DNA from: Curtobacterium sp. VKM Ac-2922
Lineage (GTDB): Bacteria; Actinomycetota; Actinomycetes; Actinomycetales; Microbacteriaceae
DNA: 64,000 nt
Assembly: GCF_022815645.1 (NCBI RefSeq)
Contig: NZ_JALGRO010000013.1
Span: 1-64,000 of the forward strand
Direction of reading: 5' to 3'
The notes under the pieces are model-generated. The model searched no databases. It was not told where the DNA came from and worked only from the letters and a program-made list of their open reading frames with translations. Position 1 is the stretch's first letter. Every line of letters begins with the position of its first letter. This document shows positions 36,576 through 44,005 of this stretch, one piece after another. Made by a program: the position numbers and the translations under genes.

Positions 36576-37012
36576 CAACGACGCACGAGCACCGTGCCCA
36601 CCGCGGCGTCGTGCAGCGGCCGACCGTCCTTCGCGTGGATGAGCGCCGGCACCACCAGGCAGAGCAGCACGGTGCGCACCACCGGACGCCAGACCCCGAC
36701 GTACCCGCCGCGGATCGGCACGACACGCAACCCCACGCACACGTGGCCGAACGACCCGGACAGCAGCGCGACGAAGACCACCTGCAGCGCCGCGAAGATG
36801 CCGAGCGTCGCGAAGTTGCCCGCCGCGCCGTACGTCCCGATCGCCAGCGAGATGACCGAGGCCAGCGCCCAGTCGATGACGAGCCCACCGATGCGCCGAC
36901 CGATCCCGCTCATCGACCGAGGGCCCGATTCCGGCAGCCCGAGCAGCTTGCCCGGCCAGGAGTCCGACGAGCCGGCGGCAGCAGCGGACGAGGGTGGAGT
37001 GGAGCGGGCCAT
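36575..37012 (-). CDS. RDD family membrane protein
   Basis: 145 residues. The RDD domain runs from about residue 35 with the Arg and Asp residues of the motif (RIGGLVIDWALASV), and two to three transmembrane helices. A short Ser/Ala-rich leader precedes it. RDD proteins are small membrane proteins of uncertain role, some linked to Na+/H+ exchange. ATG with TAAACT 6 nt upstream, so leaderless; this promoter abuts the GlnR-type sites of glnA but faces away from that gene. Confidence 0.85.
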   Translation of the reverse strand: MARSTPPSSAAAAGSSDSWPGKLLGLPESGPRSMSGIGRRIGGLVIDWALASVISLAIGTYGAAGNFATLGIFAALQVVFVALLSGSFGHVCVGLRVVPIRGGYVGVWRPVVRTVLLCLVVPALIHAKDGRPLHDAAVGTVLVRR

Positions 37013-37018
37013 ACCCTG

Positions 37019-37024
37019 AGTTTA
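37019..37024 (-). promoter_or_regulatory. -10 box of the RDD gene, leaderless
   Basis: TAAACT on the minus strand, 6 nt before ATG 37012. Confidence 0.6.
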
Positions 37025-37040
37025 GGCGCGCACCCCGTGC

Positions 37041-37078
37041 GTAACACGCCCGAAACAACGTAGTCACGTCCGGGAAAC
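37041..37078 (+). promoter_or_regulatory. Two-unit GlnR-type operator upstream of glnA
   Basis: GTAAC (37041), 6 nt, GAAAC (37052), 6 nt, GTCAC (37063), 6 nt, GAAAC (37074). This is exactly the gTnAc-n6-GaAAc-n6-gTnAc-n6-GaAAc arrangement described for GlnR at actinobacterial nitrogen genes. It lies 76 bases upstream of the glnA ATG. Confidence 0.7.
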
Positions 37079-37153
37079 CCCACGTCAATACCCTCGTCGG
37101 AGGGTGCCTCCAGGTTCCCTCGACCAACACCCAACCATTGGAGAACGACTCAC

Positions 37154-38578
37154 ATGTTCAGTGATTCCTCCGAGGTGCTCGCCTTCATCAAGGACACGGA
37201 CGTCAAGTTCCTCGACATCCGGTTCACGGACCTCCCCGGGGTCCAGCAGCACTTCAACATCCCCGCGTCCACGGTCGACGAGGACTTCTTCTCGGTCGGG
37301 CAGCTCTTCGACGGCTCGTCGATCCGCGGTTTCGCGTCGATCCACGAGTCCGACATGCAGCTCATCCCGGACGTGACGACCGCGTACGTCGACCCGTTCC
37401 GCGCTGAGCGGACGCTGATCATGGTCTTCGACATCTACAACCCGCGCAACGGCGAGATCTACAGCCGTGACCCGCGCCAGGTCGCCAAGAAGGCCGAGAA
37501 GTACCTCGCCTCGACCGGCATCGCGGACACCGCGTTCTTCGCCCCCGAAGCCGAGTTCTACATCTTCGACGACGTCCGCTACTCGGTCACGCAGAACGAG
37601 TCGTTCTACGCGGTCGACTCGGAAGAGGGCGCCTGGAACACCGGTCGCACCGAAGAGGGCGGCAACCTCGCCAACAAGACCCCGTACAAGGGCGGCTACT
37701 TCCCCGTGTCGCCGGTCGACAAGACGGCCGACCTGCGCGACGACATCTCGCTCAAGCTGATCGACTCGGGCCTCGAGCTCGAGCGTGCGCACCACGAGGT
37801 GGGCACCGGCGGCCAGCAGGAGATCAACTACAAGTTCGACACGATGGTCCACGCCGCGGACGACATCCTGAAGTTCAAGTACATCGTCAAGAACACGGCC
37901 GAGCAGTGGGGCAAGGTCGCCACCTTCATGCCGAAGCCGATCTTCGGTGACAACGGCTCGGGCATGCACACGCACCAGTCGCTCTGGTCCGACGGCACCC
38001 CGCTGTTCTACGACGAGAACGGCTACGGCGGGCTCTCCGACCTCGCCCGCTGGTACATCGGCGGCCTGCTCAAGCACGCTCCCGCCGTCCTGGCGTTCAC
38101 GAACCCGACGATCAACTCGTACCACCGTCTGATCCCGGGCTTCGAGGCCCCCGTCAACCTCGTCTACTCGGCGGGCAACCGCTCGGCCTCGATCCGCATC
38201 CCGATCACGGGTACGAACCCGAAGGCCAAGCGCATCGAGTTCCGCGCGCCCGACGCCTCCGGCAACCCCTACCTGGCGTTCGCCGTGCAGCTGATGGCGG
38301 GCCTCGACGGCATCCAGAACCGCATCGAGCCGCACGAGCCCGTCGACAAGGACCTGTACGAGCTCCCCCCGGAAGAGGCGAAGAACATCCCGCAGGTGCC
38401 GGCCTCGCTCGACGCCGCGCTCGCAGCCCTCGAGGCGGACCACGAGTTCCTGCTCAAGGGGAACGTCTTCACCGAGGACCTCATCCAGACCTGGATCGAC
38501 TACAAGCGCGAGAACGAGATCCTGCCGATGGCGCAGCGTCCGCACCCGTTCGAGTACGAGCTGTACTTCGGCGTCTGA
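37154..38578 (+). CDS. glnA: Glutamine synthetase, type I (adenylylatable)
   Basis: Makes glutamine from glutamate, ammonia and ATP; dodecameric. 474 residues, the GSI-beta length. Motifs: [35 protein letters not shown] and NRSASIRIP. The adenylylation Tyr is present in [11 protein letters not shown] at Tyr402, so GlnE, encoded 6 kb away, can switch it off. ATG with GGAG 10 nt upstream, and a two-unit GlnR-type operator upstream. Strong hairpin 25 bases after the stop. Confidence 0.97.
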   Translation: MFSDSSEVLAFIKDTDVKFLDIRFTDLPGVQQHFNIPASTVDEDFFSVGQLFDGSSIRGFASIHESDMQLIPDVTTAYVDPFRAERTLIMVFDIYNPRNGEIYSRDPRQVAKKAEKYLASTGIADTAFFAPEAEFYIFDDVRYSVTQNESFYAVDSEEGAWNTGRTEEGGNLANKTPYKGGYFPVSPVDKTADLRDDISLKLIDSGLELERAHHEVGTGGQQEINYKFDTMVHAADDILKFKYIVKNTAEQWGKVATFMPKPIFGDNGSGMHTHQSLWSDGTPLFYDENGYGGLSDLARWYIGGLLKHAPAVLAFTNPTINSYHRLIPGFEAPVNLVYSAGNRSASIRIPITGTNPKAKRIEFRAPDASGNPYLAFAVQLMAGLDGIQNRIEPHEPVDKDLYELPPEEAKNIPQVPASLDAALAALEADHEFLLKGNVFTEDLIQTWIDYKRENEILPMAQRPHPFEYELYFGV

Positions 38579-38602
38579 GTTCGAGTTCGACCCGCACGAC
38601 AC

Positions 38603-38636
38603 GAAGGGCCCCGCACCGTCAGGTGCGGGGCCCTTC
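38603..38636 (+). terminator. Hairpin terminator after glnA
   Basis: GAAGGGCCCCGCACC pairs exactly with the mirrored arm around a GTCA loop, 25 bases past the stop. Confidence 0.8.
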
Positions 38637-38646
38637 CGCATGCGGC

Positions 38647-38718
38647 GCCGAGACTCGGCGATGCGGACAGGATGCGCGCGCGGGACGGCGCAGATTGTCC
38701 GCCGGGCCGAGACTCGGC
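38647..38718. repeat. 72-bp paired-palindrome element, copy 2
   Basis: Terminal GCCGAGACTCGGC palindromes at 38647-38659 and 38706-38718; inner pair ATGCGGACA and TGTCCGC. It has the same length as copies 1 and 3. Confidence 0.85.
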
Positions 38719-38747
38719 GCGGCTGCGCGGGGGTGGGTGCGGACCGA

Positions 38748-38800
38748 CCGCCTGGAGGCCCGGTGCCGGTCCGGCGGACCGGCACCGGGCCTCCAGGCGG
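38748..38800. terminator. GGAGGC-family palindrome, 53 bp
   Basis: CCGCCTGGAGGCCCGGTGCC and its exact complement meet at a single central base. The central part differs from the usual GCCAGCTGGC (here GGTCCGGCGGACC). Confidence 0.7.
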
Positions 38801-38819
38801 TGGCGATCGCATGCGCGCC

Positions 38820-38891
38820 GCCGAGACTCGGCGATGCGGACGGAATACACCCGCGGGACGGCGCACGCTGTCCGCCGGGCCGAGACTCGGC
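38820..38891. repeat. 72-bp paired-palindrome element, copy 3
   Basis: Terminal GCCGAGACTCGGC palindromes at 38820-38832 and 38879-38891. The 46-bp core matches copy 2 at most positions, with changes clustered in the left-middle. Confidence 0.85.
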
Positions 38892-38968
38892 GCACGAGAC
38901 GGACCAGGGCCAGGCGCACGCGAACGGGGTCCGTGCCGCCCCGGCACGGACCCCGTCTGCTGCGGTGA

Positions 38969-40396
38969 CTAGCGGCTCGTGGCCAACGAGTCGGAGGTCC
39001 CCGCTGCCACGCTCACGGGTGCACCCGCGACCGGTGTGGGCCGTCCCAGGGAACGGACGGTCCACCCCGCCTTGACCCAGTCCTGGACCGGGAGACAGTT
39101 GCGCGCGTCGATGACCACACGACGCCCGACGAGCTCACCCAGTGCGGCCGGGTCGGCACCGATGACCTCGTCCCACTCGGTGAGCACCAGCACGATGTCG
39201 GCACCCTCGATCGCGTCGGTCATCGACGTCGTGTAGCTCAGCGTCGGGAACGACCGCTTGGCCGTCTCCATCGCCTCGGGGTCCCACAGCGTGACCTGGG
39301 CGCCGCGCAGGTGCAGCGCCGCGGCGACGTTGAGCGCCGGCGAGTCGCGGACGTCGTCGGTCAGCGGCTTGAACGCGGCACCGATCACGGCGATGCGGCG
39401 GTTGAGCACCGATCCCCCGGCCGAGTCGATCGCCATGTCGATGACCCGCTGCCGCTGGCCCATGTTGATCTCGTCGACCTGCTGCATGAGCCCGACGACC
39501 TGCCCGGCACCGATCTCGTTCGCCCGGTACATGAGCGCGCGGATGTCCTTCGGCAGGCACCCGCCACCGAAGCCGAGTCCGGCGTTGAGGAACTTGCGGC
39601 CGATGCGCGCGTCGTGGCCCAGGGCATCGGCGAGTGTGGTGACGTCGGCTCCGGTGATCGCGCACATCTCGGAGATCGCGTTGATGAACGAGATCTTCGT
39701 GGCGAGGAACGCGTTCGCGCTGACCTTGACGAGCTCGGCGGTGGCCAGGTCGGTCGTGATGACCGGTGTGCCCTCGCTGATCGGCGCGGCGTACACCTCG
39801 CGGATCACCGCGTCGGCGGCGTCAGAGGCACCACCCCACACCAGACGGTCCGGGTGCAGCGTGTCGTCGACCGCCTTGCCCTCGCGCAGGAACTCGGGGT
39901 TCCAGATGAGCTCCGCGGTGATGCCGGCGGGCGTGAACTCGCGGACGATCCCGCGCAGCCGTGCCGCCGTGCCGACCGGCACGGTCGACTTGCCGACGAT
40001 CAGCCCCGGGTGGGTGAGGTTCTCGGCGACGCCGCGCGTGGCGTTCTCGACGTAGGTCAGGTTCGCGGCGTGCGACCCGGCCTTCTGCGGGGTCCCGACG
40101 CAGACGAAGTGCACGTCGGCGGCGGCCACGGCCTCGGAGATCGAGGCGGTGAAGCGCAGCCGGCCGGTCGCCACGTGCTTCGTGATCAGTTCGGGCAGCC
40201 CGGGCTCGTAGAACGGGACCTCGCCGGCGGACAGTGCGGCGAGCTTCGCCGGGTCGACGTCCACACCGATGGTCTCGAAGCCCATCTCGGCCATGGCGGC
40301 GGCGTGGGTGGCACCGAGGTAGCCGGTGCCGATCACACTGATGACGGGGGCCGGTCGGACGTCGGCGGCGGACGGGGTCTTCTTCGGAGCACTCAC
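38969..40396 (-). CDS. ugd: UDP-glucose 6-dehydrogenase
   Basis: Oxidises UDP-glucose to UDP-glucuronate with two NAD+. 475 residues. NAD motif VIGTGYLGATHA, the lid segment WNPEFLREGKA, catalytic Cys in GFGGGCLPKDIRA, and the UDP-binding C-terminal domain. Its ATG overlaps the stop of the GH26-like gene by four bases, placing it third in a synthase operon that would consume its product. Basic N-terminal extension of about 15 residues. The C-terminus is followed by repeats and no obvious simple terminator. Confidence 0.94.
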   Translation of the reverse strand: MSAPKKTPSAADVRPAPVISVIGTGYLGATHAAAMAEMGFETIGVDVDPAKLAALSAGEVPFYEPGLPELITKHVATGRLRFTASISEAVAAADVHFVCVGTPQKAGSHAANLTYVENATRGVAENLTHPGLIVGKSTVPVGTAARLRGIVREFTPAGITAELIWNPEFLREGKAVDDTLHPDRLVWGGASDAADAVIREVYAAPISEGTPVITTDLATAELVKVSANAFLATKISFINAISEMCAITGADVTTLADALGHDARIGRKFLNAGLGFGGGCLPKDIRALMYRANEIGAGQVVGLMQQVDEINMGQRQRVIDMAIDSAGGSVLNRRIAVIGAAFKPLTDDVRDSPALNVAAALHLRGAQVTLWDPEAMETAKRSFPTLSYTTSMTDAIEGADIVLVLTEWDEVIGADPAALGELVGRRVVIDARNCLPVQDWVKAGWTVRSLGRPTPVAGAPVSVAAGTSDSLATSR

Positions 40397-41904
40397 GGGG
40401 TGACCTCCTGCAGGTCGTAGTCGGTGTCGGTGCGCTTGATGCCGTCCACGAAGGCCTGGAGGCTGTCAGAACGCGAGTTGAGGCGCCAGTCGTTGGTGGA
40501 ACGGACGCCGTCCACCACGGTGGTCGCGGTCTCGGAGAAGTACGAGAACCCGATGACGTCGTCGTTGGCCGGCTGCGCGAGGGCGTCGAAGAGCGAGGTG
40601 ATCCACTTCGCCTTCTGACCGCCCGACACCGAGGTGCCGGACTCGGTCGCGCCGATCTCGCTCAGCAGGATCTTCTTGCCCGGAGCCACCTGCCGCAGCT
40701 GCGCCACGGTCGCGCCGAAGGTGTTCTGGAACGTCGGGTCCTCGTCGGCGTCGCGGTAGTACCCGCTCATGCCGACCCAGTCCACGTCGTCGTCACCCGG
40801 GTAGTACTCCTTCAGGTAGTCGAGCGTCTGGTACTTGGCGTTGCCGAGCTTGTCGATGCGGCTGGGGGCCCAGTTCCAGATGACGTAGTCGTTGGCACCC
40901 TGCTTGGCGAAGACGTCGTGCACGTGCTGCCACATGGCGACGTACGAGCCCTGCGCGTTCTGCTGGTCCTTGCCCTCGGACCAGTTGTACCAAGAGCCGT
41001 TCATCTCGTGGTCGAGGCGGATGACCATCGGCTGCCCGTTCGCCTTGAGGGCGTCGGCGTACTTGGTCAGGTAGGCGTCGAACTTGCCGGAGATGATGTC
41101 CTGGTTCGTGTAGCCCGCGACGAACTTCTGGTCGTTGCCGGTCTTCGCCGGCACGGACTCCCACGTCATGAGCGGCAGCCGCCCGTTGGCCCACGCACGC
41201 TGGACGGCGTTCGCGTTGAAGTCCTGGTCGAAGCCCTGGAAGAACCCGACCATGTTCGTGGCCTTGCCGACCGACTGGGAGACCTGGTCGTACTCGGCCC
41301 AGTTGAACGGCGACTGCTCGGTGTACAGCCCGTACCAGCGTGACGGCTGGGCCAGGATCTGCTGCTTGCTCGGGACGGCGACCGGGGTGGTCGTCGGGTC
41401 CTTGGACGGACCGGTGTTCGGGTTTGTGACGCCCCCGCCGGAACTGGCCGTGTGCGTGCCGGAACCCGACCCGCCGGACGAGGACGAGCCTCCCGTCCCG
41501 CTGGCGGACGACCCGGAGCCGGACTTGCCGGCGGCCTGCGCCTGGGCCGAACCGAGCTGGGACTGCAGCGAGGCGATCTGTGCCTTGAGCTGCGCGAGCT
41601 GGTCACCGCGCGAACCGGACTGGGCGCTCGTGGACTTGAGCTGTCCCTCGAGCTTCCAGATCTGCTTCTGGGCGGCGGTCAGCTTGGTCTGCAGGACCTC
41701 CGGGTCGGCAGCCTTGTCCGAGGCGGTCTTGACGCCCAGGGCGTGGTGGACGGCGGTGGCGACGGGGCTGGACGGGGACACCCAGACGGACCAGGTGATC
41801 AGGCCGAGCGCCAGGACGATGGCGGTGGTGCCGACGGCCGTGCGCTTGGCGTGCTTGCTGGACGGGGCCCACCAGCTGTGGGAGGAGCGGAACAGGTCAG
41901 ACAA
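40393..41904 (-). CDS. Membrane-anchored GH26-like glycoside hydrolase
   Basis: 503 residues. A basic N-terminus and one transmembrane helix (about residues 22-42) anchor it; then a coiled coil (about 70-125), a Ser/Gly linker and a (beta/alpha)8-type catalytic domain from about residue 185. Candidate acid/base Glu is in IRLDHEMNGSWYNW and nucleophile Glu in LLSEIGATESG, both as in GH26 beta-mannanases. The domain should face outwards. It overlaps the synthase gene by 8 bases and ugd by 4, so it likely trims or releases the polymer made by the operon. Confidence 0.82.
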   Translation of the reverse strand: MSDLFRSSHSWWAPSSKHAKRTAVGTTAIVLALGLITWSVWVSPSSPVATAVHHALGVKTASDKAADPEVLQTKLTAAQKQIWKLEGQLKSTSAQSGSRGDQLAQLKAQIASLQSQLGSAQAQAAGKSGSGSSASGTGGSSSSGGSGSGTHTASSGGGVTNPNTGPSKDPTTTPVAVPSKQQILAQPSRWYGLYTEQSPFNWAEYDQVSQSVGKATNMVGFFQGFDQDFNANAVQRAWANGRLPLMTWESVPAKTGNDQKFVAGYTNQDIISGKFDAYLTKYADALKANGQPMVIRLDHEMNGSWYNWSEGKDQQNAQGSYVAMWQHVHDVFAKQGANDYVIWNWAPSRIDKLGNAKYQTLDYLKEYYPGDDDVDWVGMSGYYRDADEDPTFQNTFGATVAQLRQVAPGKKILLSEIGATESGTSVSGGQKAKWITSLFDALAQPANDDVIGFSYFSETATTVVDGVRSTNDWRLNSRSDSLQAFVDGIKRTDTDYDLQEVTP

Positions 41905-43504
41905 TGAGGAACGCCTCCAGGGCGAAGACGGCGATGCCGATGCAGTACGGGATGGCCGCGTAGGGGTTGTAGCGACGGACCTTGGTGGGCTTCGCGGCGG
42001 GCGCAGCGTGTGTGCCGGCCGTGGCGGCCGCAGCCGTCGCGGCGGCCGCTTCGCGCCGGGTCGCCAGGACCGTCGAGGTCGAGTTGGTGGACACGTCCAG
42101 CTCGCGACCGTGCGCCGCGGCGGACGGTCCGAACAGGTCGTCGAACGCCCGGTCCGCGGCGGCCTGGTCGTCCGTCACCGGTCCGATGCGGTCGACCGGG
42201 CTGACCGGCGTCTGCCCACCGGGGGCGACGGGCTGCGCGGCCTCGGTCTCCATCGGTCCGCCGGCGTAGGCACCGGCGCGGGTCCCCCAGCCGCTGGCGT
42301 GTGCCAGACGGAAGAACCCGATCAGGCGGATCGGCATCAGGAAGAACGTCGACACGATGATGAACATCGGCAGGCGGAAGAAGTCGCTGGGCTTCTCGGC
42401 CAGGTGCCGCATCTGCCGGATGGCCATGCTCAGCACGCTCGACACGACCATCAGTCCGGCGACGTAGACGAAGCCCGTCGAGAAGCCGTACTGGTGCAGG
42501 ATCCCCTGGTACAGGTTCTCGCCCTGCCCGGTGATCGCGCGGTAGATCCAGCCGGCGATCACGCCGAACAGCATGAACGGCAGGATGATGTCGGTGATGA
42601 AGAACAGCGCCAGGATCGGTGCGTGCCCGATCATCCAGGGCAGCATGCGCAGCGTGTTGTACTGCGAGCCGCGCGCCCAGCGGAGCTGCTGCTTGAACAG
42701 CTTCTTCACCTGCAGCGGGGCGTCCGTGTAGACCAGCGAGGTGTACTGGTAGACGGTCCGGTAGCCCTCCTTGAGCGTCAGGTTCGTCAGCGTCCGGTCG
42801 TCGGACACCTCGAGGAACACGCCCATGAACTTCTCGTGCATGAACTTGTCCATGACCCGCACCAGGATGTTCCGGCGGAACGCGATCGTGCGCCCGGGCA
42901 GGCAGCCGATCTGACCGAGGACGCTCTGGGCGGGCATCGAGTAGAGCGCGCGGGAGTTCTCGAGCCAGTCCGCCCAGCGGGTGATCCACGAGCGGGTGGG
43001 CTCGAGGATGCGCTGCCGGGTGGTGACGCCGCCGACGGACTCGTCGGCGAAGGGCTTCAGCAGCTCCTCGAGCGCGCCGGGCGTCCAGACGGTGTCGGAG
43101 TCGACCAGGACGGTGATGTCCCCGGTCGACATCTCGGTGCCGACCTTGACGGCGTTGCGCTTGCCGGGGATCGGGGTGTGGGTCCAGCGGACGAGTGGGG
43201 CGAACTCGTCGCAGACCTCCTCGAGGGCCTCGTTGCGCGCGCCGTTGATGACGACGATGATCTCGCCGGGACGCTGCTCGACCATGCGGCCGATCACGTC
43301 ACGGAACAGGTCGAGTGGCTCGTCCACCACCGGGACGACGACACTCGTCGTCCCGGTGTACGTGCCGGTGAAGGGGCGGTAGCGGGCGGACAGCACGACC
43401 TTGAGCAACCAGAGCAGCCAGATCACCATGGAGTACACGGCGAAGAGGTAGAACTCGGGGTGCCCGTCGACCATCTGCCTGATCTGCAGAATGAAGGTGA
43501 ACAT
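41897..43504 (-). CDS. Processive family 2 glycosyltransferase, hyaluronan-synthase-like
   Basis: 535 residues. One N-terminal helix, then a GT-A domain with VVPVVDEP, VLVDSDTVW, the segment LEVSDDRTLTN (HAS has GDDRxLTN) and QQLRWARG (QxxRW), followed by about four membrane helices, an Ala-rich cytosolic stretch and a final C-terminal helix. This layout polymerises and exports a polysaccharide in one protein. The ugd gene in the same operon suggests a UDP-glucuronate donor. ATG 43504 has only a weak ribosome site; an in-frame ATG at 43579 would add 25 residues. Confidence 0.85.
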   Translation of the reverse strand: MFTFILQIRQMVDGHPEFYLFAVYSMVIWLLWLLKVVLSARYRPFTGTYTGTTSVVVPVVDEPLDLFRDVIGRMVEQRPGEIIVVINGARNEALEEVCDEFAPLVRWTHTPIPGKRNAVKVGTEMSTGDITVLVDSDTVWTPGALEELLKPFADESVGGVTTRQRILEPTRSWITRWADWLENSRALYSMPAQSVLGQIGCLPGRTIAFRRNILVRVMDKFMHEKFMGVFLEVSDDRTLTNLTLKEGYRTVYQYTSLVYTDAPLQVKKLFKQQLRWARGSQYNTLRMLPWMIGHAPILALFFITDIILPFMLFGVIAGWIYRAITGQGENLYQGILHQYGFSTGFVYVAGLMVVSSVLSMAIRQMRHLAEKPSDFFRLPMFIIVSTFFLMPIRLIGFFRLAHASGWGTRAGAYAGGPMETEAAQPVAPGGQTPVSPVDRIGPVTDDQAAADRAFDDLFGPSAAAHGRELDVSTNSTSTVLATRREAAAATAAAATAGTHAAPAAKPTKVRRYNPYAAIPYCIGIAVFALEAFLIV

Positions 43505-44005
43505 CGATCCCTGCTTCAACGTTCGGGGTGGAGATTCCGCGCCATCGGGAAATCGGGGGTCGGTTCGGGTGACACCATTCATGCATCTCGGAGGGTGCCG
43601 GTGCAACGTGACCCTCACTCGGGGGCGTTTCGGATTCGTTACGGGGTACACCCCTGTCCCCTGCCCGCCGCCCCGGATCTGTCCCCCCGGTTGCTGTCAG
43701 CAGATGTGTGGACCGCGCCATCGGACTCTGGTACCGCTCCCACTCTGGACACCAGCCGGGAGGCTCTGCTCACCAACAGCGGAAATCCCTGGTCAGCAGT
43801 TGGTCGGGTACACAAGATGCCGGTCGCCGTCGACGCGGTCGCCCCACGGGCGCGCGGTCACGTCGAGCATCCGGCCCGCGGCACCCGCGCAGGTCCACCG
43901 GGGTACATCCAGGCGTGCCCGGGGGACGACATCCGAAACGCAGAATTCACCTGCGGCGACCCGTCGCCGAGAGGCCGAACAGGGCGTCCCGGGCGTGTCG
44001 AGGCG
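43505..44005. other. 501-bp gap upstream of the polysaccharide operon
   Basis: No credible gene. The spacer lies between the glnE stop and the synthase start, all on the minus strand, so it is probably the promoter region of the operon. It holds the 12-bp near-palindrome GGGGTACACCCC at 43640-43651 and several TANNNT hexamers, none at the leaderless distance. A long leader RNA is possible. Confidence 0.6.

Larger units (their letters stand above)
38637..38968. other. Repeat-rich spacer between glnA and ugd, no gene
   Basis: This convergent spacer is almost entirely repeats: two 72-bp paired-palindrome elements with a 53-bp GGAGGC palindrome between them. The short remaining segments show no coding signal. 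Confidence 0.8.
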
